Positions 36,901 through 50,068 of a stretch of 64,000 bases of DNA are shown here, piece after piece (the stretch's first letter is position 1; the number at the start of each line of letters is the position of its first letter). Under the pieces are notes generated by a model, which searched no databases, was not told the origin of the DNA, and was given only the letters and a program-made list of their open reading frames with translations. This DNA is from Tomocerus qinae (lineage: Eukaryota > Arthropoda > Collembola > Entomobryomorpha > Tomoceridae). The DNA is taken from positions 39,672,296-39,736,295 of the forward strand of contig CM034548.1 in the NCBI GenBank assembly GCA_020055645.1. Direction: 5' to 3'. The position numbers and the translations under genes are program-made.

Positions 36901-39900
36901 TCATCCCAAAGAGAACGACGATTCCCTAGCTCATCGTGCCAACTCTGCTCTGGAGCAACGACCGTTGTCTTGGATAGAGAATGACAGGGACACTGATGAA
37001 GACAGTGAGACGAAGAGAAGAACCCGCTCAATTGACAACAGCCAACTGTCAACCTTCCGAAAAAAATTATTCGGCAAGCATTTGAGCAGTGGGAACAATG
37101 GGAAAAGCAATAGTCATAACAATATCAATAACTCAAAGGTTTTTGCTCCACAAAAGGAAAAAGAAGAGGATAAACAAAAAGAACACGCAAGAAAAGTAGC
37201 AGAGCTTAATATCTATTTGTATCGGCCCGATTCCCTTATTTTGAATGAACTGTTCCTATTGTGGAATCGCCATACTTTGGTAATCTAAATACTTTTCCTA
37301 CTACGTCGATATAATTGCTTAAAAGCCTTCCTGTTTCGTTTTTATGCATATGAACTACATTGCCCCATAACATTGCAATATTTATTATTCCCATTAGTAA
37401 ATCTCACTCTCAAAATAATGGCTCTACACACATTCGTAAAAAATCTTAAATATATTTTTAGGATAATTAATTATCCTTATCAGTGAAATATAAAAAATTA
37501 AGCGCGATTTTTGAATCTCCTTTCACAATATTAGTAGTTGGAAAAAAAATTCCCTTCCGTTTATGAGCATGATACTTTTTACATTATGATAATAAAAATA
37601 GACCAGTTTATCCTCTTGGCATTTGTGTATTGCACTGTACTGGTATTTAATAGAAACCTGTAAAAGATTAGTTGCCATGAAACTTTTGGCCACCTATAAT
37701 GTGTAAATGTCCTTTTTTCATCCAACTGCTTCAGAAGCTTTCACATGGAGAAAGTTGATGATGTTTTTACATGATGAGACAACTTACTACTACGGTATAT
37801 GGATATGATATAAATGTAATGTATCCTGGACTATGACCTTAACTTAACAGCGCGCACTAGCAGTGAAGGTATTTAAAATGTAATTGTGAATGTCAATCAT
37901 GGCTAAATTGGAACTTTGGATTGATAATTAGGCACGATGATTGGAGGTCTCATTTAAGCGGTAGAAGTGCAATTTCAGGTTTCACTGTATAGTTCATTTA
38001 TTTTCTGAGGCTTTCATGCAATTTCCTTTTCTACTTACTAATAAATGTTCCTTTTAATTGAGTTATAAACATAAAAAATCTCTGATGGAAAATGAGGAAT
38101 TGGTAATGCAATAACATGAGGGCATGTTTATGGCATGGCAATAAGAGCAGGAATGCTAGTCAGCAGAATCAATGGTAATTACACGAGTCACAGTCATAAT
38201 AGAAATACATAACTAAACCAATATGAATGAATTGATAATCCTTCTTCGATTTTTAGAAAAACGTCCTAGTATACTAAACATTGTCCAAATCATGAAAATA
38301 TACTAGGATATCCATTTTCTGTGCCATGTGGTAGCACCGTAAATTAAAATTGAGCCGGGCAGGGTGCGAAATCCTGTTTTTTGTTAACTGTAACTGGTTC
38401 AATCAAAACTGGCCCATCAGATAAAACTAAAATGGTCTTTCAATTAAAAACTAGTTCTCCCTAGCTGGAAAGGAATACCATTAACATATTAGACTTTCTA
38501 TTTCTTGTGCTGTATTTCGAAACTATTTTCAGGAATACTAAATCTCGTTTGTACATGGTTGTACAATTTATAATATGCTAAAATCTATTTCGGATTTAGA
38601 AAATTACAACAGGGGTTTCTGAACCCAAAGTATCCCGTTCAGCCGTTCAATACAGCTTTAATCCCAGCATCACAATTATGAAAATTTTGCAATTGAATTA
38701 GAGACGAAGTAAATTTGTAGGAAATATGTATGTACCTTTTATTCCATTTCCCGGATATTTATTTCCATTCTCAAAATTTCCTTTCCCTTACATTAGTCAA
38801 CAACACAAATAAAAATAGCATAATATCGAAAAAACTAATATTCAAACTTTGCAAATTAAATATGAAACGTTAGTCACTCATTAGTTTTACTAATTTGAAA
38901 ATTTTGACAGACAATGTTAGTGAATTAATGCGGGTAAACACTTTCACTCTATCTTCATAAAATAAAACTTTGTACTGATTTTACATTCTTATCTGCAGAA
39001 ATGCTGTTTGGAAATGGATGAGAGTAGTTCGGGAGGATTGGAACAACAGCCAAATTTTAGTTTGCGTGCCGCGGAAAAGATACTGACGAAAGCAAACGTT
39101 CGTGATGGAATTTCTTTGCTCTCTACAGCCAAAACTTCATTTAGAAAATTTTCTGTTTTATTGCATCCGCTTTGGACTCTTCATAAAACCCTGCTCCGAT
39201 ATCAACACTTGAAGCTTATTTGTTGGAAGGTAAAACTTAGCTCTCATTATTATGACCGTTTTTCTACGGCTTGTGAATTCTACACGCAAATGCAAAGCAA
39301 TTGCAGTACGATATCCAATTTGTGCATATCGCTTTAATTTGTACGAATATTGTAAACACAAATGTTTCTCTTTATCTTCAATGTTTTTCAAATTATGCAA
39401 TGAGTATGATTGCTTTATGACTTAATTGTAGAATATTTACCAAAATAAGTACCATAGGTCATTATATATAACTGCTCATGCTAGTCTTTTACTTATATGA
39501 TTACCTATTCCCCCGGCACAAAACAATTGCTATTTATATAATCAAATTGCAACTTACATGCAATTGTAATTTGCAATTGTGAATGGCTTATCATATTATA
39601 TCCTGTTGACTCTAGAATATATTCCATGCCATATATGACATTGACTATTATTATAAACTTGTATCAGCACAGCGGTATGAATTATTATTTTACAAAAATC
39701 TGGAAAAATGGCTCTATTTATTCGTATACGATTTAATATTTTGCACTCATTAGCCATATTAATCATAATCGCGACATTTAAGCTCGTATTAAGACTAGAG
39801 ACTAATATAGAAACAACTTAACCTTATGGCATGGCATCATTAATTAAAACCAACTAGGCTTTTTGTGATTGCCAGTTTTTAGTATATTTTAACTGCAGAC

Positions 39901-42900
39901 AATGGTTACTATCAGAGTACCATAAATTCAGTATATTATAAATTTCTGCAACTGCTTGCCTGTCTTTATTTACTCATGTCGTAAGTGCCGGAAATTATTT
40001 TCGTGTCATTTACTTAACTGCTGGAAACATCTCCACTTATTTTATGGCATGTAGGATTTATGAAATGCATATGCTGTTAAAATTACGGCTTGCCGACTTT
40101 GTAATCTGGTGACTGTTTCCGATATTCACGTGAAAATCACGTGCATAAGCAATATAAAAGGCTTAATTTAGGTTATCTACACAATTACACTAGTAAGGAT
40201 TTCGATAATCGCAAAATGATACTTAAAGTAGTCTAATGTCTAGTTTTTGCAGATATTTTAGCAGAATGCATTTTGAATTGCAGAAGTGCATGCAGGGATA
40301 TTTATTCTTGTAATGACTCTACTGTTTTAATAGAATTTGAATCTGATCGGAGGACTGCTGGATATCTTGAAGTACTGCACAACGACGGGTAGTGATGGGA
40401 CGAGTGACCATGCAGCGATTGATGAGGAAACACCGTCTAGATTTCTGGAGAAACTGTCAGCCTTTGCAATTACGATGGATATCTTTCGTTTACTGTACCA
40501 GTCGTGCAGCACGTCTTTCCTCGTTCAGTCTACCAACAACAATTTCCTCATTTCACTTAATCGGGGAAAGGAGTCTCCCAAGGAAATTGCTAATACTTCT
40601 CTGTTGATGGCCGTTGCAAAAAAACTTCTTGACACGACATTTTCATTCTCTTCGTTGTTTGCGCAGAGTAGGCCGAAAGTAATTGACAAGATAGAATGCG
40701 TTATATTTGATCCTCAAAACTTTGCAAAGGGACATTGGCTCAACTCTTCTGAATCAAAGGTACACATCCAAAAATAAAGATGACCTGATGGTCTAGCAAA
40801 ACTTAATAGTTAAGCAGAGACAAGTTTAAGTGCTTAAGTTGTAAAGCATGTTTTCCTTTATGAATGTCTAGGCGATCAAACTCATCACAATAGCCCATAA
40901 TGCTTCTGTGTCAACTTTGTTCGAGATCATTTCAATCCTTCATTTTTCACCCAGGGACAATGACAAAACCTCTTTCATGTCTTACATTCAAACTTTCCCG
41001 ACGGTAAGGACGTTTATTTCAACTTTCTCCTATATTACAAATGAACCCACACGAAATTACAAAACCAAGTGTGATATTAGGTTACCTCAATTCTTTTGCA
41101 TTGTAAAGTGGGTCTTAGTAAGAAGACAGCCTACATTCTTTTAACACAATCTACCTTTAGACGTGTAAACACTTGCATGCACATTTCTTAGACATTCTCC
41201 ACCTGAACTCTCTCCACGTCTTTGCAGTAATTGACAAGGAAAGACACTAAGCACACAATTATTAGCGCGCGGCTGCTATTGACGTTGACACGAAACTCTT
41301 TTATTGTGTTCCTACCTTTGTATTCTTTTGTGCTATGAACTCTGTAATTGCTAAATATATACGCGAGATATATTTACAGCAATATAGCACACAGAATTCA
41401 TTTATCATTAATAAAGCACCTTATCTTAAGGCAAGATAAAATCTTTCAGACTTTCTATCTGTCGATTTGTTTGTCTTGTTTTTGCTACGGAACCCAGAAC
41501 CAGAAGGTTACCTTTACTTATCTATATTTCGACCGAATACAGACAAAGTGACATTCATCACTTTGAATTCCATTACTAAGCAGAGCTGCGCAGAGAATTT
41601 GCACCGGTTCTTCTGCATTGCATTCGCATTGTTTTGATAAAATGTCTCTGCAAAAATATGAGCACATTTTCTAATCGCTATGCATACCTGTGAGAACGGG
41701 CATACAAATATTTTTTATCTAACGCTATTGTACCACAGAAAACACTACCGCCTCATAACTTCTACTGTATAAATGTTATTGTTATTAATGATTAGATTCT
41801 GGAGAGATAGTCAAAAATTGCTCATGAAGGAAATAAATTGGGTTGGTTGGTATTAATATTTCGGTTACTGATTTACTGAATAAAGCCTTACTCTACCACA
41901 TATTTTTGTTGCTATGTTATTGGTCCCTCTCAGTACTTGATTTGAGAAAACCAGGTCAATAATTTTTATTTATATGCTACTTCACCAACGAGATTTAAAT
42001 TTTAATTACAGCTCATCCTCAAGATTGGATAAGTTAGATTTATGGGTTTTCCAAAGCAATTGAAAACTAAGATACAAATATGCTTTAAAACATTTAGACA
42101 CAATAATATATGATTTTACTATTGAGGATTTTTGTTTCAGTCTTGGAAAACCGTATATCAAGTAGTCCTTTTTGATTTTAAAAACAGAATGAAATAATCT
42201 GATGATTCTTGAGACAGGCAAACCTGTCATTGTTATTGCTGATGGTTTGAGAAAAAAATTGCAACTTCCCTTATATAATTAGCATTAATCAAAGCTTCTC
42301 AAATGACAAATGTGGACCCAAAACGTCCAATCAGAATTTTAAATGTTTATTTGGGTTATGGACGTCATTAAGTAACTAAGTAACTTGCTGACTACAGTGG
42401 GGAGACATGAGAGAGTCATAGCTTTATCAGCATTTTAACAGGTACTCTTGCTGTATCTCCTTTGACATAGCAAGTTCATGTTGCATGTTGTACGCCAACA
42501 TAAAAAATATCACTTAGTTATAAAAACTTGGATTCCCATAGGACTACCCTTGATAAATGCTAAAAATAAAGCTTCAAAACTGAATAGAATAGCATAGATT
42601 ACCAAATAAGGTAAGTGGGTTTTAGAATGAAAGTAAAGTACTGGATGAATATAAATATATATCTTTGATTGGATTTTCAGGATTCATATCTGAGACAAAG
42701 TGTTACTCAGGTAATCAATCTTCTTAGCTCAAACCGACCGCCAATGAAAAGCGCCCAGTGTGTGCTGCTGTACCAACACGTATCCATTTTAAAGACGTTG
42801 CTGGACAACCTTGACAATGTCAAGAGCTTTCTCCGCATCACTTTCTGTGAAGAGTTTCAGTGAGTAGACAAAATAAATGAATAAAATGTAGATTTATGTT

Positions 42901-43737
42901 CACTGCAGTAAATTAAGACTGGCACAATCACTCCACGTTCTTTTGTTCCCTTTTTCATTTTTTTCTCTTTGTTCACCTCAAGAAAGAACTCAATTTCCAT
43001 CTAAGTTTACACATGCAGTATGCTGTATGCATTGCAATAATAGTCCTATACTTTGCAAGCTAAGGGGTACTATAATATTTACTAGTTTACCTATGTGTGT
43101 GGTAGGTAGTTACAAACTGAGTTACACGAAATGGCACATTTATGATGAACATAATCTACTGGTAACTACATGTATAAAATAAAAAAAGAATTTCCATCCA
43201 AAAATAATTGGAGCAAGTAGTACACTTTCTTTTCGTTTCACATTTATCGTGGAAGTCAAGGTTTTTTTGCAGGTAGTAATCAAAATATGGACGGATAATT
43301 TTTTATAATATTTTATTACTGCCCATTTTAGTACCTTTACCAATTTACTACTTTATATATGCTAGTTTTAGAAACTACTAAATATATTATAAATCAAGGA
43401 GCGGATGAACTTGAGGTAGGAAGAAATAAAATTATGTATTTTTCCCAATTATATTTTCTCAGCACTAATAGTATGTATAGTAGACATGAATTCAATTATC
43501 ATATTCTCCACACAACCCTGTTCAATTAATTTGCCATTTAATAAAGAGATTAGATAGGTATACTTAAATATAACTTGAACATGTTTTGACTCATGACTTA
43601 CTCATTGTTTTTATAGGTACTTTGTTCATGGAAGAGCTGCGAGTGTGAAAATCCCGGATCGATATCCCATCAAACCGAAACTTTTGCTCATATGCATTGA
43701 ACTTCGCAATGAAATCGTCCATAAAGTCCCAACATAA
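24926..43737 (+). CDS. C12orf56: Homologue of uncharacterised human protein C12orf56 (DUF4551 type), 8 exons
   Basis: Exons: 24926-25026, 26073-26220, 36236-37279, 38999-39229, 40334-40759, 40872-41003, 42681-42859, 43617-43737. All junctions keep frame and give 793 residues, longer than the roughly 620 of the human protein. Recognition rests on the N-terminal block YEVCVVE...LRYVVLTDE...NPPKS, the QHVRVVYEE block at the start of exon 3, and the C-terminal blocks CVLLYQHVSILK and EEFQYFVHGRA. Exons 2 and 3 carry adjoining parts of the family consensus, so no exon seems missing from the 10-kb intron. Exon 3 (348 codons) is mostly Ser-, Asn- and charge-rich and probably disordered, and it accounts for the extra length. 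No catalytic motif, signal peptide or membrane span is evident; a PH-like N-terminal fold is only a guess. The function is unknown in any organism as far as I know. The start ATG 24926 is chosen as the first ATG after an in-frame TAA at 24824; an upstream non-ATG or spliced start cannot be excluded. Confidence 0.87.
27583..27607. repeat. Short perfect hairpin
   Basis: The 11-base arms ttctagcacac and gtgtgctagaa are separated by aaa. It lies in intron 2 of the C12orf56 homologue, about 80 bp before the 27-bp tandem array. No promoter or terminator role is expected in an animal intron. Confidence 0.6.
27687..27792 (+). repeat. Tandem array, 27-bp unit, about 4 copies
   Basis: The unit combines ttgctcattag with ttacaaaatattaccc. 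The copies differ by one or two bases (ttaattac in the first, ttactc in the last). This is a minisatellite, likely length-variable. Confidence 0.85.
29461..29633 (+). repeat. Tandem array, 19-bp unit, about 9 copies
   Basis: The unit is ccttaaatacatttaattt with small variants (cacttaattt, tatatttaattt, ctttaaatac). The array sits in intron 2 of the C12orf56 homologue. Near its right end one unit is expanded by extra ta/at steps. Confidence 0.85.
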
Positions 43738-45429
43738 GAAAGCAATTTACTTTTACTGGTATACTACAGAACAAATCATTTTTGAGAGCTACTATATATT
43801 CAAGAAATATTGAAATAGAAACCTCATCCCATTAAATTGGGAAAACATCAAAATATATTTATACTTATAATACTTATATTATGAATGGTTTTCTAAGCCA
43901 AATAATACTATTTATTTATGGTGTCACAATAGTAGTAATTATAAGTATAGTATACTATTTATTATTCTGATATCCCTATTTAAATACAATCACATACATT
44001 ACATAGTTGTAACATAATTTTACATTTTAAACTGAATACAAATAGTGTTGCTATACGGTATTTATTTGTCGCTGCGTTACTAAATAATATTTATTAAGAT
44101 ATGATTTATGTACTTATGCTAATATTGAACATTTATATATTCTATATCATCAAAACACCATTCGTACTAAATATGCTTACAATACAATTGAATAGTAACG
44201 TTATTCTATGGCTTGGAATGGAACGAAAGTGTAATTTGGAACTACTATCTTATTATATATACAAAAATGGTTAGATAATAATAATATTCTTTATAAATCA
44301 AATTGAAAATTACTGAAATACGACTTAACAAGTGTGAGAAGAATGACTGTGTAATAAATGTACCTGCGTGATATAATACGATGACTAATAATATTTAGTA
44401 ATACTATATATGGTACCTACTACAGTAGATACCCATATAATATATTGTGCATAAGGACTAATTTAAGTTAAGGCTGATGTTATGTAGTAAATTTGCTTTG
44501 CTAATAATATTAAGTACAGTTTACATTTTCATGAAAATTATGCAACAAAATTTTTTGTAGCTTTTAGGAATTGCACTTTAATGAAAATTTAAAAAAGACT
44601 TGGCCTTGGTTTGAAAAATTAAAACATTTTTATACTAATTTGGGTTGGTTGTATTTACTGACTTGAATAGAATTTGTAGTATACCTGTGATTTGATTATA
44701 AATGAAAAAAAATTCTTTATATCGTAACGCGTTTTATACAAAATATTATTTCTACTAATTTGCAACAACGAATTAATTTATCTAGTGATATTGATATTTT
44801 CTACATTTTCAAGTTGGTATGTGTGTTGTTATTAATCATGGACAATTGTACATTGTTTTCTTGGATGGGAATGTGGCTACTTACTGTTGTTTATAATGAT
44901 GATAAATAAACTGTGATCAATTTGAAAAGGTTTATAGTGTATCAATTTACAGAAGTTATTTAACAAATCAAATATATGAAAATTTTATATTATTGCTCTC
45001 CGTATTAATTTTGCGTAGATTCAATAGAACGTAAAGCAACCACTAAGAATACTTGAACAATTCTTTATACAAATTATAGATACATAATACGGTTACAAAA
45101 TTACAATGTATCTATACTAAAAAATAAGACAAAATAATATAAACTTTTTGAAATAGCATATGCAAGCTCTTTTTTACGCTTACAATATTTCTCGAAGACA
45201 GCAAGCATGTTAAAGAGACAAGTTAGACCAAAAAATCATAACTATCATTTTCATAATTATTTATTGTGTACTCAGTATGTAAATAACATGCACAAAAGTG
45301 GCACAACGTTGAAAACAAATATTTATCGATTGAATAATTGTACGATTTTTAATTAGAAATTGTATCCAAAGCTCGCGTTATCAAATAATGACCTAGTTTA
45401 AAAACTCACAACTAATTATATAATTATAA
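43738..45429. other. Convergent intergenic region between C12orf56 homologue and Rab32
   Basis: The 3' ends of two convergent genes meet here. AATAAA on the minus strand at 45260-45265 is a candidate poly(A) signal for the Rab gene. The sequence is very AT-rich and no gene is seen. Confidence 0.45.
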
Positions 45430-47651
45430 TCAGCAAGAACAAGAACTGCTCGTAGGGACTGCAGCTTTAAGACACAATGCATCGGAACCATTCGAGAGTC
45501 CATTCATACCACTTTGACGTAGCATGACTTCAACTATAAATCTGAAATAAAAAGTTACATAATAATAAAGCTTAAAAGATTTTTATTATTTTCATAATAA
45601 TATTATTATATTAAAACTTTTGTAATTTCATTATTCCGTTTCGAAAAAGACAAAAATCGCAATTTAAAAATCTTTATTATTAGTTTTAATCATAGGTATT
45701 AGTAAAATATTTATACAAATTTTTAAATAAAGCTATTAATACTCATTTTTAATACAAATGAGTTTATAACTTCAAAATGAAAAACGGGATTCCGTGCTGC
45801 CCATGTAAAATTGTTTTTTTAAGTTAGACAAGGGTAATATTTATTTAAATAGGTGGCACCTTTACATTTTCTTCATTCGATTGCTTATTTTCAACAGGTC
45901 GATTACTACTTTTACTGATGAATGGGGTTCAAGTATTGGAAATTAAACTTGATGGTAAATGGTTGCAGATTTTTTGGCAATAGGGACGAGAAAATTACAA
46001 ATAACCTATCTAATATAAAAGTCGTTCTCATCAATTGCACAAACCTCATAGAATCGCTGACCATTAGTCCCTCCTTAGCAGATGTTTCAGTCCATCCAAT
46101 AAAGTTGTTCTCCTTATAGAAAGTTTCGATTTCCATTTGATCAACTTGTCGCTCTGCGAGGTCACACTATTGACAAAATATTAACAATTTCAGTAGAGAA
46201 CTTGCAACTTTCAGACCTATTAAAGTGTATAATTTTTTTGAACATAATGGCCCTGTCAAGTATTCTCAAATTGCAAAACATTGTTTTCATGAAACAAGAT
46301 CAAAGTAAAATATACACTGTTGCATCTTGCTCCAGAAATATATAACATATTATATTGGTATGTACAAAACAAACATTGCAACTGAAATTAAAAGATTACT
46401 TTTAGCTGATATATACTAATGGTGTACTACATGTTTAACTGGAGGCTGGCAAATAATTTATTGACAAGTATAAAAGTGTATAAAATGTACCTCCATTTAT
46501 GGGCACAATTAATCGTAGATACTGTATAGAGATTAGTAGATTGCTGTTTTTCATGATTGTCAACTCAATCGAAAGTTTGAAATGAATCTATTTACGTGTA
46601 GTTTCTATAATGGCATCTTTGATAATGTTTCTAAGATCCTAGTAAATTAGTTAGAAAGTTGCTGACACTTAATACTTGATCATAAAATTGAAAGATACAT
46701 ATTTATAGTATTTTATGTGTATTCGAAATACTAAATGGTAATTATGAATGAATTATTGTTAATATTAACTGAATAATTTTTATTAAATTAAGCAATAAAA
46801 AATGACTTTGTTGGCGAGGAGCATACAAGGGATGGGACTTCCATCAGGAAGCATACATTTTGAGTCAACATCTTTCTTCCATTTCAGCGTATTTTGGAAG
46901 GAGTTTTTGTTGGTTAAGTCAAACATAATAATGCAGCCGTGAGCATCTTTAAAATAAACTCTCGTCATCCACGTAAATCTCTCCTGACCTAAAAGTTAAA
47001 CAAAATGATATTATTCCTTGTTATCGAATTTTATTTAAGAACGGTTCAACTGTTATCGATAATGCAGTTTGTATGGTTTATAAGCCGATACAACTATTAG
47101 ATAATGAAAAGAATTTTTTATATGTAACAAAAACAAATAGTCAAAGAAAATCAAGAAAATTTGCTAAAGTCGTCCTCTACCATCAAATATCAATTGTTAA
47201 GAAACTATTTTGGATATGTACATTGGATATACAGACATAATAATATGGAAGCTATATGAACAAAGCTTGATTTCTTTGTCTAGTAAGTGAGTAGAAGTAC
47301 AGTAGAAAAGGTAGGTAACTGAATTAATAAGAAGTGAGTTTTTTAAGCACAGGATTTTGTCAAATTTGCTGAACAGCTTTATTCGAGCTTTAAAATCATG
47401 TTAAGGAATGGAAATCAAGGGCAACAAGACACGTTTCATATTGTAGTATTACTCAACCCACCTGCAATGTCCCATAGTTGCAGCTTAACAGTTTGATTTT
47501 CGGACCACTTGATAATTTTTAAAGCAAAATCCACACCAACCGTTCCTTTGTAGTCGCGTTTGAAACTATCTTGAACATATCTTTGAACAAAGGAGGTTTT
47601 TCCGACTGTAGGATCTCCAATTATGATCACTTTAAACAATTTCTCACTCAT
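45430..47651 (-). CDS. Rab32: Rab32/Rab38-family small GTPase, 4 exons
   Basis: Exons on the minus strand: 47651-47462, 46988-46807, 46166-46045, 45541-45430, giving 201 residues. The P-loop is GDPTVGKT (12-19), the switch I region GVDFALK is diagnostic of the Rab32/38 group, and WDIAGQE (60-66) has the Ile that this group carries instead of Thr. NKCD (123-126) and ETSAK (151-155) bind guanine, and the C-terminus CSC is a geranylgeranylation site. Rab32/38 proteins direct traffic to lysosome-related organelles such as pigment granules, act at mitochondria, and bind Varp-type effectors. The start ATG at 47651 is the first after an in-frame TGA at 47684-47682. The second donor is a weak GT (AAA|gtcatt), but frame and family sequence require it. 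Rab29 is a less likely alternative. Confidence 0.94.
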
Positions 47652-50068
47652 TATGATAGCACACTCTTCTCTTTCTGTAAATCAACAATACTAATCACAA
47701 TCCCACACAGGACAACAAAATAGATTTTTAAATCACAGACCACCGAACTATAAGACGCTCCAGTTAGTCAAATCTAACTTGACACTAGTTTCACAACGAA
47801 GCACATTGTAATTCTATATAATTACATACGAGTTTGCAAATAATGCACTTTACATGGAACACAATACCCGTAACTGAATAGGATTAGAACGTGAGCTAAG
47901 TAGAATTCATTTTGTGGACTACTGACTGGAAGTTTATTTATCACTAATAATTATTGAGAATTAAATGATAGATTTACTACGGAATAGTATGGCTATATCT
48001 GAAAAGAATGTTGCGGTCTGGGCAGGTAACACAACACTGCTTAGTTCTGAGTATGCACTGTGCACTTTGCGCCTCTAATATTAATTGCAAATGAAAAAGA
48101 ATGTACCTGTTCAAACCACAATTTTTTTTCTTTTGCTATGCTAATAAAATATAGTAGAGCTTAGCCAGTCTCTCGTTTACTTATAAATTATCTTCGGAAA
48201 GAATGTATTATAGGTACGACATGTTATTTAATATTGTTATATCGGTAAAGGTGTCCAGTGTATTAAATCCGACGGACAGCTTCATATGTAACCATTGTAT
48301 CTGTGATAATATTATTGTTGTACTTGTACATTATATAAAAGGTACATTTAGCATGCATACTAGTGGAAGATATCAAGGCCAAAAGTAAAGAATATTATTA
48401 TGCTTGGTCCTGGAGGAATCTACTTACTATCGCTCGCCAGACGACTACCTACTACTCTACTACTCCTATAATATAAATGTGTGTGTGCATGTGTTCAACT
48501 TTTTATTCCCTCACTGAAACAGAACGCAATCAACCTCATGTCATGTGCCTTTTCCAGTTTTTCTAACTAGCTAAATAGGATAATACTATTAAGTATTGCA
48601 TACAAAAGATTTCCATAGGATAGTACACTGTAGAAACGACACGCTGCATATTCAATGTGTCCTGCAGTAAGTATAAGTAATAATAATAAGTGTCTACTAA
48701 TGTGTACAACAGTTTCTTTGATTATAGAGATTAAAATACATAAGAATATTTTCCAGCATGCAACAATAAGCCCAATCCTGTTTTCAAAGTGGATCCTATT
48801 CTTTCCTGGGACCATTCACTTCTTGTTGTGATATGCCTCTATTTGTACATACTTTTTATGGTATACTATACATAAGCTGGCTGCGTACATACTGCAAACA
48901 CATACTCATACAAATACAACACATACATCAATGCTACCATAAACTATTTACTGGAGACTGGGAGAGCCCATTTTCTCATATTTCCCATGCTGCTCAACAA
49001 ACCCAACGTTTCATTATCTCAATCTCATCTGCAAGTCTGCAACTGCAACAAGCAAAGCAGTGGAATAATGGTATTAGTAGTATACTTTGTATTGTAATAT
49101 GCATTTAAGTTGTATTCGATTTGGCCCCAGACCACTTTTTCCTGAGATACTTAATAAATGGTTGCACAATGTTATTTTCGTACACTATGATAGTAGTAGA
49201 GGGATGCAGAATTAATGCTATGTAAATTAATTGTTATCCATATCCAGCAGATTTAGATTTAAAAATAAGTCGCATCTGGTATGGTTTCTATTGGCGTGCC
49301 AGACACAGTTCTAAAAACGCTTTCATATAAATCTACACAGTGTTTTAAGACATATGTGTACAGTTTTATTGATGTCAGGCCAAAAATGTAGGTTTTCTAC
49401 ATTGCAGTGTACTATTTTAAATATCATTTTGAATAAAACCCTGTTTACAATGAACGTTAAATTCATTTACGAAATGAAGCTTCGTTTTACATGATTTAGT
49501 TCAGGGATTGTTTTGTTAAGGTATGTATATCTGTGCCGTGCCTAATGCACTCTAAATATCGTGGAGTAAAGACCGCTAAAGTATAAAATCTATTTCGTTT
49601 TAAGTAGAGGTTTACATAAAATGTCTTAACAGATTTCCTATTTCATCCCTTTAAAGAAGTCATATTACATTTACAGTTAAAAGGTAATGATTTAAAATAG
49701 CCTTACATGTAATGTCATTAATGCGTTACTGATTCCACGGCAGCTATTTATTAGTTACTTTTTATGAGACATTTTGTTTCTATTTCATATAGACGTGCTT
49801 CATGTTTCGCAGTTCTATTCTTTATGTCAATTTCTTACATATTTTGCAAAATATTCTGGCATAAAAGAATTATATCATTAAAAAGTGGACTGCTAATAGA
49901 AACATACAGTTAGTTAGGCGTTACGACAATTTTAAGGTTACTAATTTAACTACTGTTATGCATAAAGTGAATAAGTATTACTTAAACTGAAATAATTTTT
50001 TTTCATACCCATAGAAAAGCAAACCATTTAATATTTAAAGAGAAGACATTTTGGTGGTAATAAATAAA
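47652..50068. other. Divergent intergenic region between Rab32 and ABTB1
   Basis: The two genes point away from each other across 2.4 kb, so the region must hold both promoters. No TATA box or other element could be assigned with confidence, and open frames of 61-91 codons here show no family similarity. Confidence 0.4.
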
